Origin: an uncultured Desulfatitalea sp.
GTDB lineage: Bacteria; Desulfobacterota; Desulfobacteria; Desulfobacterales; Desulfosarcinaceae
NCBI GenBank assembly: GCA_937868765.1
Contig: CALMNL010000003.1
Coordinates: forward strand, 496,001 to 560,000
DNA length: 64,000 nt
Direction of reading: 5' to 3'
In this document: positions 1 to 10,283 of the stretch, one piece after another
How the letters are laid out: every line of letters starts with the position of its first letter
Position numbering within the stretch: the first letter of the stretch is position 1
Program-made: the position numbers and the translations under genes
Notes under the pieces: model-generated
Database searches by the model: none
Told to the model about the DNA's origin: nothing
Seen by the model: the letters and a program-made list of their open reading frames with translations, nothing else

Positions 1-126
1 GTTCAACCGGCGTTCGGCCAGACGCTGTTTAAAGCGTGCCACGGTGGCGTCCGGAGAGATGATCTTGTCCTGATCATGGCAATAGCCTTTGAAAGCATCC
101 TGCAATAGGATCGGGTCCGGTTTCAT
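1..126 (-). CDS. YcaO-like family protein, N-terminal fragment
   Basis: This is the first 42 codons of a gene that runs leftward out of the window. The ATG at 124-126 is preceded on its own strand by AAAGGAG about 9 bases away, which supports the start. The visible N-terminus contains the phrase HDQDKIISPDATVARFKQRL. It resembles the opening of deltaproteobacterial YcaO-domain proteins, in which a D-K-x-x-S/P-E-E-T-V-x-R segment precedes the ATP-binding YcaO fold. YcaO proteins activate amide backbones with ATP or act as accessory factors in ribosomal protein S12 methylthiolation. No catalytic residue is inside the window, so the family call rests only on this short N-terminal likeness. Confidence 0.5.
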   Translation of the reverse strand, partial: MKPDPILLQDAFKGYCHDQDKIISPDATVARFKQRLAERRLN

Positions 127-271
127 CGGTTAAAGCTCCTTTAAAGGAATTATGCGAAAAATGGTGTCGGTACGCAAAACCACAAGCCTTTACAGGCCCC
201 ATCGAACGAAATCAACATCTAATCCCTGCTCGGGCAGGGGGTAAAAGGGGGGCGGCGCAGGTGGGGCGTAC

Positions 272-301
272 GGCCGCCTCCGGCCTATTTGTTTGCTTTT
301 T
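272..301 (+). terminator. Possible hairpin/attenuator upstream of hisB
   Basis: A 5-bp stem GGCCG/CGGCC with a 4-base loop (272-285) is followed by a T-rich run up to 301, and hisB starts at 359. It could be a weak leader terminator or attenuator for hisB. No leader peptide rich in histidine codons was noticed, so the role is speculative. The remainder of the 127-358 gap between the divergent genes shows no convincing promoter. Confidence 0.25.
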
Positions 302-358
302 CAATAGGATTGATGTAGTAGGGGGATCAAGCCTATACCCTCCGAAAAGGAACTTTCG

Positions 359-946
359 ATGAAACGTGCCGCTGAGATCGAGCGCAAGACCAAGGAAACC
401 CAGATTAGCGCCAGAGTTGCGTTGGACGGCAGCGGACGCTGTGAAGTGTCCACGGGCATTGGGTTTTTCGACCACATGCTCACGTTGCTTTCCGTCCACG
501 GGGCGATAGATCTTTCGGTGCGGGCCGAGGGGGATCTGCAGGTGGATTTCCACCACACCGTGGAAGATGTGGGGCTGGTGCTCGGCGAAGCCTTGACCAA
601 ATGCTTAGGGGATCGGAAGGGGATAAATCGATACGGCCATGCCGTCGTCCCCATGGACGACGCCCTGGCCGCCGTGACCATCGATCTTTCCAACCGGCCT
701 TATCTGAAAGTAACGCTGCCGGAGCGGATGCCGATCCAAAACAATTTCGATGCTTCGCTGGCCGGGGAATTTTTTCGTGCCCTGGCCCAAAAGGCCGGCA
801 TGAATCTGCACATCCGCGTCATCTACGGGGAAAACTGGCATCACATGATCGAGGCGATTTTCAAAGGCATCGGACGTGCCTTGCGACAAGCGACAAGCCC
901 CGACAGCCGCATGGTCGGCGTGCCTTCCTCCAAGGGCACGCTATGA
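359..946 (+). CDS. hisB: Imidazoleglycerol-phosphate dehydratase
   Basis: This enzyme dehydrates imidazole glycerol phosphate to imidazole acetol phosphate in cytoplasmic histidine biosynthesis. The 195-residue length is that of the stand-alone enzyme, without the phosphatase domain found in enterobacterial HisB. Both metal-binding signatures are visible: DFHHTVEDVGLVLG near residue 63 and NWHHMIEAIFKGIGRAL near residue 159, together with GFFDHML near residue 35. The start is supported by AAGGAA about 8 bases upstream. Its stop codon overlaps a possible ATG of the next gene (ATGA), suggesting co-transcription. No other his gene lies next to it here. Confidence 0.95.
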   Translation: MKRAAEIERKTKETQISARVALDGSGRCEVSTGIGFFDHMLTLLSVHGAIDLSVRAEGDLQVDFHHTVEDVGLVLGEALTKCLGDRKGINRYGHAVVPMDDALAAVTIDLSNRPYLKVTLPERMPIQNNFDASLAGEFFRALAQKAGMNLHIRVIYGENWHHMIEAIFKGIGRALRQATSPDSRMVGVPSSKGTL

Positions 947-981
947 TAAAAGCTAAAGGTGTCAGGCAGGGGTTTGTTTTT

Positions 982-1647
982 ATGTATCAAAAAATACTAT
1001 TAATATTGCTTGTATTTTTACTTCCGGCCGGTGTCGCTCAATCCCAACCGGAGCCAGTCGATACGCCGGAGCCCGAAATGCGCTCCAACCGGATCCTCTC
1101 TTTACCGGTCTATGACATGCACGCCGTCTACGGGGAAAACTTCAACATGCAGGGGCCTTTGTCCGGCAAAGTATTCACCTTGGATGAGGTGGACCCCTCG
1201 GCAACGGATTTCGTGCGAACCACCATATCGTCGATTCTTGAAAAAAACGGCTCGTACCATATGTTGCTAACGACAGCCAAGGAAGCCGAAGTGATGATCG
1301 GACTGACACCGGTGGCCGGGTCCCGGGCCGAGCGAATCGCCTTGATCCAAAAAACCGGCGAGCGGGTAGGGGCCGATTCAGTTTTGTGCACATATATCTA
1401 TGCATTCAGAAACCGGGTAGGCAGCGCCTATGGCGTTGAAAGACCAACCATGGTCTCATTCGAGATGAATCTGGTCAGCGTGGCCACCGGCCGCATCGTA
1501 TGGCAGCGGGATTTCACCGAAACCCAGCAAACGCTGAATGAAAACCTGCTGAAATTGGGTAAGTTTCTGCAACGCAAAGGCCGCTGGGTGACGGCCCAAG
1601 AGATGGCTGCCAAAGCCCTTGAGGATATTTTGGCATCCCTACCCTGA
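982..1647 (+). CDS. Secreted protein of unknown function
   Basis: The first usable in-frame start that gives a clean signal peptide is the ATG at 982, preceded by GGCAGGGG; an earlier in-frame ATG at 943 overlaps the hisB stop. The 221-residue product begins MYQKILLILLVFLLPAGVAQ, a typical signal peptide with no lipobox cysteine. The mature part has alternating strands and helices, with a central YIYAFRNRVGSAYG stretch and a later GRIVWQRDFTETQQ stretch. That layout recalls the TolB-N/CsgG/LpoB-type lipoprotein fold, but the likeness is weak. It follows hisB closely and is probably exported to the periplasm. Function unknown. Confidence 0.75.
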   Translation: MYQKILLILLVFLLPAGVAQSQPEPVDTPEPEMRSNRILSLPVYDMHAVYGENFNMQGPLSGKVFTLDEVDPSATDFVRTTISSILEKNGSYHMLLTTAKEAEVMIGLTPVAGSRAERIALIQKTGERVGADSVLCTYIYAFRNRVGSAYGVERPTMVSFEMNLVSVATGRIVWQRDFTETQQTLNENLLKLGKFLQRKGRWVTAQEMAAKALEDILASLP

Positions 1648-2058
1648 TGGGATTGGTAATCTTCCCAATCGTGTTTATCTTGGCGTCCAAGCGATCAGGG
1701 ATCGCAAATTGAAAGGCGATGGCAGGGGAGTAAGCGCATCAATCCTTCAACTGCGCAATTGTAAAAATCGGACAGAGCTGAATCGCAAGGATCGGGAACA
1801 GGAAAGGCTTTCAAGGCAATCCTTTTGCGGTAAGAGGCTTTTTTGCGGTTTGTGTTGACATTTTAGGTTTTATTCTGTAGCTTTGCAGATTTTAAAAAAT
1901 TGAAACAATCGATGAACCCATGCAGCTCACTCGCCGTACAAACAAGCATACCGCTCCCCAGTCGGACCCTTAGTTGCCGGACCCAGTGGGCTTTTCGAAA
2001 GCCCCTGCCCGGGTGAATGACCTTGCCAGGTCGTTTTGAAGGATGGAGGGCGCTCTCG
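1648..2058. other. Intergenic region upstream of dnaG
   Basis: About 410 bases without a convincing gene. It holds a short inverted repeat just after the preceding stop (GATTGG/CCAATC, about 1652-1670), which may be a weak terminator, and the promoter-like site described separately. A 79-codon open frame at 1619-1858 has no recognisable product, begins inside the previous gene and is not called. Confidence 0.5.
1855..1883 (+). promoter_or_regulatory. Putative sigma-70 promoter for dnaG-rpoD
   Basis: A perfect TTGACA lies at 1855-1860 and a weaker TAGCTT at 1878-1883, separated by 17 bases, about 175 bases ahead of the proposed dnaG start. The spacing is ideal, but the -10 element matches the consensus only partly. 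Confidence 0.45.
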
Positions 2059-3843
2059 TTGGTACATTCAATTCCAGAAGATACGATCCAGCGCATTAAA
2101 AACGTGGCCAATATCGTTGAGGTGGTTTCAGAGCATGTGGTGCTCAAGAAGGCCGGACGTAACTATCTGGGACTTTGTCCTTTTCACGCGGAGAAGACCC
2201 CATCGTTCACCGTCAGTGCGGAGAAGCAGATTTTTTACTGTTTTGGCTGCCATGTCGGTGGCAATGTTTTCAGTTTCCTCATGCAGCGGGAGGGGTTGGC
2301 TTTTCCCGAGGCGGTTCGTGTCCTGGCGGGTAGATACGGCATCGAGGTGCCCACGACGCATCTAAGCCCGGCGCAGAAAGAGAGGCTCTCTGAAAACGAG
2401 CAGTTGTATCGGGTGAACGCCGAGGCCATGCGCTTTTTTCAACGAACCCTCATGGAACCCCAGAGTGGGCAAAAGGCCATGAGCTATCTGGTCGGGCGCG
2501 GCATGACCCGCAAGATCATCGATGGTTTCCAATTGGGTTTCGCCCCCGAGCGCTGGGATGGTCTATACCGCCATCTGGAAGCAAAAAAGGTGCCCGGCGA
2601 TCTTATGGCTAAGGCCGGAGTGGTGATCCCTCGCAAAGACCGTAACGGTTTTTATGACCGGTTCAGGGATCGGGTGATTTTCCCGATCATGAATCTGAGT
2701 CAACAGGTAATCGGGTTCGGCGGCCGGGTCATGGGGCTCGATTTGCCCAAGTATCTCAATTCGCCTGAGACTCCTATTTATAATAAAAGCAGATGCTTGT
2801 ATGGAATTGACAAAGCCAACCGGCCGGCCCGGCTCTCCGGCCGGGTTTATGTGGTGGAAGGGTACTTCGATGTGCTTGCCATGCATCTGTACGGAATCGA
2901 AAATGCGGTGGCGACCCTGGGCACGGCATTGACGCCCGAACATGTGCAGATGATCAAGGGGATGGTGGGCGCATCGGGGCAGGTATACCTGGTATTCGAT
3001 TCGGACCAGGCAGGCATCAAAGCTGCTCAGCGCAGCGTGCGCGTATTCGAAGAGGGTTTTTTGGATGCCCGGGTGCTGGTCCTGCCCACGGGGCACGATC
3101 CGGATACCTATTTGAGAGAACATGGTCCTGATGAATTTTTCAAATGGGCCGATAAAGCTCAGGGAATGATTCCGTTCATCATCAGCATGGCGATCAACAC
3201 CCATGGCCTTTCCCTGGAGGGTAAGATCAAAGTGGTGGCCGAGGTGCAGGAGTCCCTGGCCGCCGTTCAAGACAGCGTGGCGCGCGCTCTGTACATCAAA
3301 CAGCTGTCGGAACGGTTGCAGATCGATGAGGGCGCTATCTTGGAGAAGGTCCGCCTGGTGGCTGGCCGGACAATGCCCCAGGTTCCGCAGAAGGTCTACA
3401 GACAGGAGCAAATGGAGGTCGGCGACAGTCGTCGTCTGGAGCAACAAATCGTAGCCATGATGCTCTGTTATCCACAAATGATTCCCGAAATCGTCAGCCG
3501 GAATCTCATCGAGTATTTTGAGGATGTCCAACTGCAGAAGATTGCCCGGATGCTTGGGCAGCGCGGTCTTACGGAAAAGGAAAGCGCCGCCGATATGGTT
3601 TCCATGATCGACGATCCCCGGTACCGCGGCCTGATGGCTCAGTTGGCGTTGGAAGAGTGCCATTGGGACCGGCAGGGGTGTGAGCGTTTTCTATCCCAAT
3701 TCGAAGCGCGCCATCGCCGCCGCATGCGCGAAGATCTGCAACGTCAGATCGAAGCAGCGGAACAAAACAAAGACACCGAACTGCTTTCCACACTATTACG
3801 CAAGAAGCAACAGCAAGCGGGTAGGGGATCGATCAACTCGTAA
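2059..3843 (+). CDS. dnaG: DNA primase
   Basis: DnaG makes the RNA primers for DNA replication. The N-terminal zinc-binding domain has C40, H43, C61 and C64 (CPFH ... CFGC). The TOPRIM catalytic core carries [11 protein letters not shown] and later [11 protein letters not shown]. The C-terminal ~150 residues are the helical DnaB-binding region. I prefer the TTG start at 2059 because GGAGGG sits 8 bases upstream and the protein then opens [15 protein letters not shown], as primases usually do. An in-frame ATG at 2017 would add 14 unusual residues. It lies 20 bases ahead of rpoD, as in the macromolecular synthesis operon, but rpsU is not upstream. Confidence 0.96.
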   Translation: MVHSIPEDTIQRIKNVANIVEVVSEHVVLKKAGRNYLGLCPFHAEKTPSFTVSAEKQIFYCFGCHVGGNVFSFLMQREGLAFPEAVRVLAGRYGIEVPTTHLSPAQKERLSENEQLYRVNAEAMRFFQRTLMEPQSGQKAMSYLVGRGMTRKIIDGFQLGFAPERWDGLYRHLEAKKVPGDLMAKAGVVIPRKDRNGFYDRFRDRVIFPIMNLSQQVIGFGGRVMGLDLPKYLNSPETPIYNKSRCLYGIDKANRPARLSGRVYVVEGYFDVLAMHLYGIENAVATLGTALTPEHVQMIKGMVGASGQVYLVFDSDQAGIKAAQRSVRVFEEGFLDARVLVLPTGHDPDTYLREHGPDEFFKWADKAQGMIPFIISMAINTHGLSLEGKIKVVAEVQESLAAVQDSVARALYIKQLSERLQIDEGAILEKVRLVAGRTMPQVPQKVYRQEQMEVGDSRRLEQQIVAMMLCYPQMIPEIVSRNLIEYFEDVQLQKIARMLGQRGLTEKESAADMVSMIDDPRYRGLMAQLALEECHWDRQGCERFLSQFEARHRRRMREDLQRQIEAAEQNKDTELLSTLLRKKQQQAGRGSINS

Positions 3844-3863
3844 GGTGCAGGAGGCTCATTCCA

Positions 3864-5747
<1,884 letters not shown>

Positions 5748-5890
5748 CAACGTGTCGAAAACCAAGATTCAGGCCGCCGGGCATGGCGTGCAGCTTTCAA
5801 AAGCGCAGCCTGCATTCGGTATGTGGACATTTTGGGAAACCACACAACGCCGCATGGCGGCCTCATGCGAAGTTTTTCAAAAACCCGTTA
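5748..5890 (-). repeat. Dispersed intergenic repeat, copy A
   Basis: This segment starts at the base after the rpoD stop. Read on the minus strand it carries the family words TTTTTGAAAAACTTCGC, GGCCGCCATGCGGCG, then CTGCGCTTTT and GGTTTTCGACA, in the same order as copies B, C and D elsewhere in the window. The ends are imperfect inverted repeats. It has no coding capacity of note. The alignment was made by eye. Confidence 0.7.
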
Positions 5891-5937
5891 TGACCGGCAG
5901 CTATGGAAGCAAAATAGCGCAAAGGCCATTTAACAAA

Positions 5938-5966
5938 TTGACAAAGATCGCGGTGGTGGATAATAA
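5938..5966 (+). promoter_or_regulatory. Promoter of tRNA(CAU)
   Basis: A perfect TTGACA (5938-5943) is followed 15 bases later by GATAAT (5959-5964). A GC-rich discriminator stretch (GCCCGCG) follows before the tRNA begins at 5984. GC-rich discriminators are typical of stringently controlled stable-RNA promoters. Confidence 0.65.
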
Positions 5967-5983
5967 ATGCCCGCGACTTGGAC

Positions 5984-6056
5984 GGGCCCATAGCTCAGTT
6001 GGTAGAGCCACCGGCTCATAACCGGTCGGTCCCTGGTTCGAGCCCAGGTGGGCCCA
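5984..6056 (+). tRNA. tRNA with CAU anticodon (Ile2 or elongator Met)
   Basis: The cloverleaf is complete. The acceptor stem is GGGCCCA/TGGGCCC, the D-arm is TAGCTCAGTTGGTAGAGC, and the anticodon stem ACCGG/CCGGT closes a CTCATAA loop with CAT at 6017-6019. The T-arm contains GGTTCGAGCCC. The 3' CCA is not encoded. The CTCATAA loop is more usual for the lysidine-modified tRNA-Ile(CAU) than for elongator Met, but the two cannot be separated by eye. It is not an initiator tRNA. Confidence 0.93.
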
Positions 6057-6116
6057 CTTCACCTCTTCCGATGCCGGCAAATGCCGCCGAAGGAAAGGCG
6101 GGAGTGCAAGATTCAA

Positions 6117-6149
6117 GGGCGTGGTGTGCCAAACACCGCGCCCTTTTTT
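6117..6149 (+). terminator. Rho-independent terminator after tRNA(CAU)
   Basis: An 11-bp stem GGGCGTGGTGT/ACACCGCGCCC (one G-U pair) with a 5-base loop is followed by six T residues. It ends the tRNA transcript about 60 bases after the tRNA. Confidence 0.85.
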
Positions 6150-6251
6150 GTGTCTCGAACGCCCAATTGAGCCTGCGATCCGGCTTTCCAATATGTCGTT
6201 GCAAACAAACCCTGAAATGGTATAGAGCCAGTGCCGATAAGGATGATCGCG

Positions 6252-7094
6252 ATGCAGGGCAAATCAACGACAGAATGCTACGTGGGAGATGTGATCCAGA
6301 TCATGGAGCGTTTGGCGCCGCTCCATCTGGCCGAAGAGTGGGATAATTGCGGATTACAGGTTGGTTCGACCAATTGGCCGGTGCGCAAAATCTGGATCGC
6401 CCTCGATCCTCTGCCGGAAGTGGTGTGTGCCGCGGCAGAGCAACAGGTGGATTTGCTGATCACCCACCATCCCCTGATCTTCAAACCATTGCGAACGATA
6501 AATTCGATGACGCCGGTGGGCGGCATCATAGAAAGAGCCTTGGCCGCGCGCATGGCCATTTACTCAGCCCACACAAATCTGGACAGTGCGCGCGACGGGG
6601 TAAGCACCATCCTGGCTCGCACGCTCGGGCTGAAAAGGTTGACGCCTTTGGTGCCAAATGCAAGCGATCCAACCCCATCCGGCAAGGTGGCACGTCTGGG
6701 ACTGGGGCGACTGGGATCCCTGGACAGGGCAATGCAGCTGAGCGCCCTGATCGGCAGGGTCAAAAAGCGCATGCACTTGTTGACCGTCAAGGTGGCGGGC
6801 GATCCCCGGATAGAGGTTCGCCGGGTGGCGGTATGTTCGGGCAGTGGTTCGAGCCTGCTGGAGGCGTTTCTCGATTCTGACGCCCAGGTTTACATCAGCG
6901 GCGATTTGCATTACCATGCAGCCCGAACCGTATTGGATGCAGGACGGGCACTTATCGACGTAGGACATTTCGCTTCGGAACATCTGGTGACCGAGGCCCT
7001 GGCGAAGACGTTGAACGCTGCCGTTCAATCCAACGGCTGGCAAATTGCGGTGGCGCCTTGCCCCACGGAACGCGATCCATTCATGTTGCGATGA
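6252..7094 (+). CDS. Nif3-like dinuclear metal center protein
   Basis: Member of the Nif3/YbgI (GTP cyclohydrolase 1 type 2 homologue) family, 280 residues. Family motifs are present: APLHLAEEWDNCGLQVG at the start, LLITHHPLIFKPL with the paired metal-binding histidines near residue 85, AIYSAHTNLDSARDG, and a late YISGDLHYHAA. The biochemical role of the family is not settled. The ATG at 6252 is chosen because AAGG lies 9 bases before it; in-frame GTG 6231 and ATG 6243 are alternatives. The zinc-ribbon coiled-coil gene follows 12 bases later, a pairing common in Desulfobacterota. Confidence 0.9.
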   Translation: MQGKSTTECYVGDVIQIMERLAPLHLAEEWDNCGLQVGSTNWPVRKIWIALDPLPEVVCAAAEQQVDLLITHHPLIFKPLRTINSMTPVGGIIERALAARMAIYSAHTNLDSARDGVSTILARTLGLKRLTPLVPNASDPTPSGKVARLGLGRLGSLDRAMQLSALIGRVKKRMHLLTVKVAGDPRIEVRRVAVCSGSGSSLLEAFLDSDAQVYISGDLHYHAARTVLDAGRALIDVGHFASEHLVTEALAKTLNAAVQSNGWQIAVAPCPTERDPFMLR

Positions 7095-7106
7095 AAGCGA
7101 TGGGCG

Positions 7107-7838
7107 ATGAACGAGAGCATTAAAAAGAACTTGGTCACCCTGGCGATCCTGCAGCGCACCGATGCGGCTCGGGATACTTTGGAAAAATACCTGTCCGGCG
7201 TCGAGGAGCGCATCGAAAGCCTGTCCCGGCAGATGGCCGCCATGGATCAGCAGGTGACGGAAGGCCAGCTCCAGTTGGACGGGGTAAAGAAGCAGTATCG
7301 CTCCGATGAGAATGAAATCCGCAGCATCGAGGCGGGTGTTGAAAAGAGCGACGCCAAGCTGGGCTCGGTCAAGACCAACAAGGAGTACCAGAGCATCCTC
7401 AAAGAGATCGACGATCTCAAGCTGAAAAAAGGTGTCATCGAAGATCGTATGATCGAGATGCTCGAGCAGATCGAAAAGGTCGAAAAACAGGTCAAGGTGC
7501 TCAAAGCCGACCGCGCTGACTTGGCCCGGGAGATCGAAGAGCAACAAAACCTCATCCGCAAGGAGGCCGAAGAGCGGAGCCGGGAACTGGCATCGCTCAG
7601 CCGGGAGAGGGAGGAGATTTGGGCCGAACTGGAGCCCAAAATGCAGAAAATTTACGGCCGGGCCAAGCAGCAAGGCAAAGGCACCGCCGTGGCGGCCGTG
7701 GTGGACGGGGTCTGCCAGGTGTGCCGCATGAATATTCCGCCCCAGGCGTTCATCGAGTTGCTGCGCCTGGATAGCATGAGCATGTGCCCCAACTGCCAGC
7801 GGATCATCTATCCCAAGGCGGTGATTGAAGGGGCCTGA
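7107..7838 (+). CDS. C4-type zinc-ribbon coiled-coil protein
   Basis: The 243-residue product is a long charged helical hairpin (residues ~5-190) ending in a zinc ribbon with CQVC and, about 30 residues later, CPNC. This is the architecture of the CT398/DR0291 (COG1579) family, proposed to bind nucleic acid or to tether partners. It follows nif3 with a 12-base gap and precedes rnpB, so it is probably the second gene of a nif3 transcription unit. No signal peptide or membrane segment is seen, so it is probably cytoplasmic. Its molecular role is unknown. Confidence 0.88.
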   Translation: MNESIKKNLVTLAILQRTDAARDTLEKYLSGVEERIESLSRQMAAMDQQVTEGQLQLDGVKKQYRSDENEIRSIEAGVEKSDAKLGSVKTNKEYQSILKEIDDLKLKKGVIEDRMIEMLEQIEKVEKQVKVLKADRADLAREIEEQQNLIRKEAEERSRELASLSREREEIWAELEPKMQKIYGRAKQQGKGTAVAAVVDGVCQVCRMNIPPQAFIELLRLDSMSMCPNCQRIIYPKAVIEGA

Positions 7839-7856
7839 TCTTTTAAACAGTACGGT

Positions 7857-8228
<372 letters not shown>

Positions 8229-8340
8229 GCCGTTCGATTTCATTAATGCAGTCAGAAGTGGCGGTCTGCTGCCCGGATCTTAATGAGCTTTCAAAAAGGG
8301 CGGCGGCGCAGAAGCGGGGTGCAAAAAAAGAGGTGAACAG

Positions 8341-9117
8341 GTGTTAACAATCGAAGAACTCCGGGTGGAAGTGGGCGGCAGGGCGATCCTCAACAACGTC
8401 AATATGGAGATCCCCCGGGGGGAGACCCATATCCTTTTCGGGCCCAACGGTTCCGGCAAAACCAGTCTGATGATGACCATCATGGGTTTTTCCGGCTACA
8501 CCATTACCCATGGCAAGATCACCTTCAAGGGTCATGACATCACCCACATGCCGATCCACGAGCGGGCGCGACTGGGAATCGGTGTATCGGTGCAACGGCC
8601 TCCCACGGTACAGGGACTTAAGACCCGCAACCTGGTGGAGGTATGCGCCAAATACGGCCGGCGCACGGTGGACATCGAAGAATTGGCGCGCGAAGTCAAT
8701 TTCAACGCTTTTCTGGACCGGGACGTGAACCATAAATTTTCCGGAGGGGAGATCAAGCGCAGCGAGCTTTTGCAACTCATGGCCCAGGATCCGGACCTGA
8801 TCCTGCTGGACGAGCCCGAGTCCGGCGTGGACCTGGAAAACATGGCGCTGATCGGTGAAACCATCAATACCTTGCTGCATCGCGGCATCAAATACGCCAA
8901 AGGGAAACCCCACCGCCATAGCGTGACCAACGCCAGCAAGTCGGCCCTGATCATCACCCATACCGGTCACATCTTGGATTACATCACCGCCGATAAAGGC
9001 CAGGTTCTTTTCAACGGTCACTTGTGCTGCTCGCGCAATGCCCGCGAGATTCTCAAGTGGATAGGTGAATTCGGTTACGAGGAGTGCGTACGATGCGCGA
9101 TGGAAATGACCATATGA
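8341..9117 (+). CDS. sufC: SufC-type ABC ATPase for Fe-S cluster assembly
   Basis: The 258-residue ABC ATPase has Walker A GPNGSGKTS near residue 39, the signature FSGGEIKRSELLQ near residue 136 and Walker B LILLDEPESGVDLEN. The ESGVD phrase is characteristic of SufC. The start is GTG, with AGAGGTG a few bases upstream. The protein would form a cytoplasmic complex with the SufB-like protein encoded next, supplying ATP-driven conformational change during Fe-S scaffold function. The next gene overlaps its 3' end. No sufA, sufS, sufE or separate sufD is adjacent, so this is a minimal two-gene system. Confidence 0.9.
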   Translation: MLTIEELRVEVGGRAILNNVNMEIPRGETHILFGPNGSGKTSLMMTIMGFSGYTITHGKITFKGHDITHMPIHERARLGIGVSVQRPPTVQGLKTRNLVEVCAKYGRRTVDIEELAREVNFNAFLDRDVNHKFSGGEIKRSELLQLMAQDPDLILLDEPESGVDLENMALIGETINTLLHRGIKYAKGKPHRHSVTNASKSALIITHTGHILDYITADKGQVLFNGHLCCSRNAREILKWIGEFGYEECVRCAMEMTI

Positions 9118-10283
9118 CCAAGGATGCCGGCGGCGTCGACCTCAAACGATATGTTACCGAAGCCGACGATCACGGCTATGTGACCCGCCTGGCGGAGATT
9201 GCCGCCGGTGACAGCGCCAAATTCCTGGATGTGGGGATCGATACCGGCGAAGAGGGCCGCGCCGGAACCTTCATTCAAAAGGACAGATCCGTGATCCATT
9301 CCTGCGCCCATCAGGAGGGTGTCACGATCATGTCCATTTCCCAGGCCCAGAACACCTATCCCTGGCTGTCGGAGTATGTGTGGCGGGAGATCGATCCGCA
9401 AAAGGATGTTTTTACGGCCCAGGCCAAGAAGGTCCCCCATGAGGGTTATTTCATCCGTTCGGCGCCGGGTGTTCAGGTGGCCCAACCGGTGCAGGCGTGT
9501 CTTTACATCGCCAAGGAGGGGTTTTCCCAGAACGTTCACAACGTGGTGATCGCCGAAGAGGGCTCTCGGCTGCAAGTCATCACCGGATGCGCCACTGCCC
9601 CCCATCTGGTTTCCGGCCTGCACGTGGGGGTGTCCGAGTTCTACGTGAAAAAAGGCGCCCAACTGCACTTCACCATGATTCATGACTGGGGCCGGGAGGT
9701 CAATGTGCGCCCGCGCACAGTGGTGCGGGTGGAGGCCGGCGGTGTGTTCGTTTCCAATTACATATCCCTCAAGCCGGTGGGGTCGCTGCAGATGTATCCC
9801 ACTACCCTGCTTGCCGGAGAAGGCGCCGTCGCGCGCTTTAACAGCGTGCTGGTGGCCGGCAAGGGATGCTCCCTGGATGTAGGCTCCCGGGTCATTTTAA
9901 GCGCCCCCGGGACACGGGCCGAGATCATTTCGCGGGCCATCGCCGCCGGAGGGACCATCGTGGCCCGCGGCGAACTGGTGGGCCAGTGTCCGGGGATAAA
10001 GGCCCACCTGGAGTGCAAGGGACTAATTCTAAAAGAAGGCCTGATGCAGGCCATTCCGGAGTTGAGCGGGACGATGCCCGGTGTGGAGATGAGCCACGAG
10101 GCTGCCGTGGGAAAGATCGACCAGGGCGAAATCGAATATCTCATGGCCCGGGGCGTGGACGAAGAAGAGGCGGTCTCGATGATCGTGCGCGGTTTCTTGA
10201 ATGTGGACATTGAAGGGCTGCCGCTCGCCCTGCGCCAGAAGATCGACCGCATCATCCAAGACACTCAAAAAGACATGATGTAG
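9093..10283 (+). CDS. SufB/SufD-family Fe-S cluster scaffold protein
   Basis: The 396-residue protein belongs to the SufBD beta-helix family, the scaffold partner of SufC. Recognisable stretches are HNVVIAEEGSRLQVITGCAT, the repeated beta-helix core and a C-terminal helical tail (GEIEYLMARGVDEEEAVSMI) that contacts SufC. The ATG at 9093 is chosen because GAGGAG lies 8 bases upstream; an earlier in-frame GTG at 9084 is less likely. It overlaps sufC by 25 bases. Two-gene SufC-SufB systems of this type in anaerobes have been termed SMS (SUF-like minimal system). The next gene starts directly after its stop. Confidence 0.88.
   Translation: MRDGNDHMTKDAGGVDLKRYVTEADDHGYVTRLAEIAAGDSAKFLDVGIDTGEEGRAGTFIQKDRSVIHSCAHQEGVTIMSISQAQNTYPWLSEYVWREIDPQKDVFTAQAKKVPHEGYFIRSAPGVQVAQPVQACLYIAKEGFSQNVHNVVIAEEGSRLQVITGCATAPHLVSGLHVGVSEFYVKKGAQLHFTMIHDWGREVNVRPRTVVRVEAGGVFVSNYISLKPVGSLQMYPTTLLAGEGAVARFNSVLVAGKGCSLDVGSRVILSAPGTRAEIISRAIAAGGTIVARGELVGQCPGIKAHLECKGLILKEGLMQAIPELSGTMPGVEMSHEAAVGKIDQGEIEYLMARGVDEEEAVSMIVRGFLNVDIEGLPLALRQKIDRIIQDTQKDMM

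Noticed and set aside
601-981. Upstream part of a long open frame overlapping hisB
   Set aside because: It runs in another frame through hisB. The signal peptide and ribosome site place the real start of the downstream gene at 982.
2017-2058. ATG at 2017 as the dnaG start
   Set aside because: It adds 14 residues unlike primases. The TTG at 2059 has GGAGGG at ideal distance and gives a normal N-terminus.
2563-3663. A 366-residue minus-strand open frame under dnaG
   Set aside because: Antisense to a clear primase gene, with the composition of a shadow frame.
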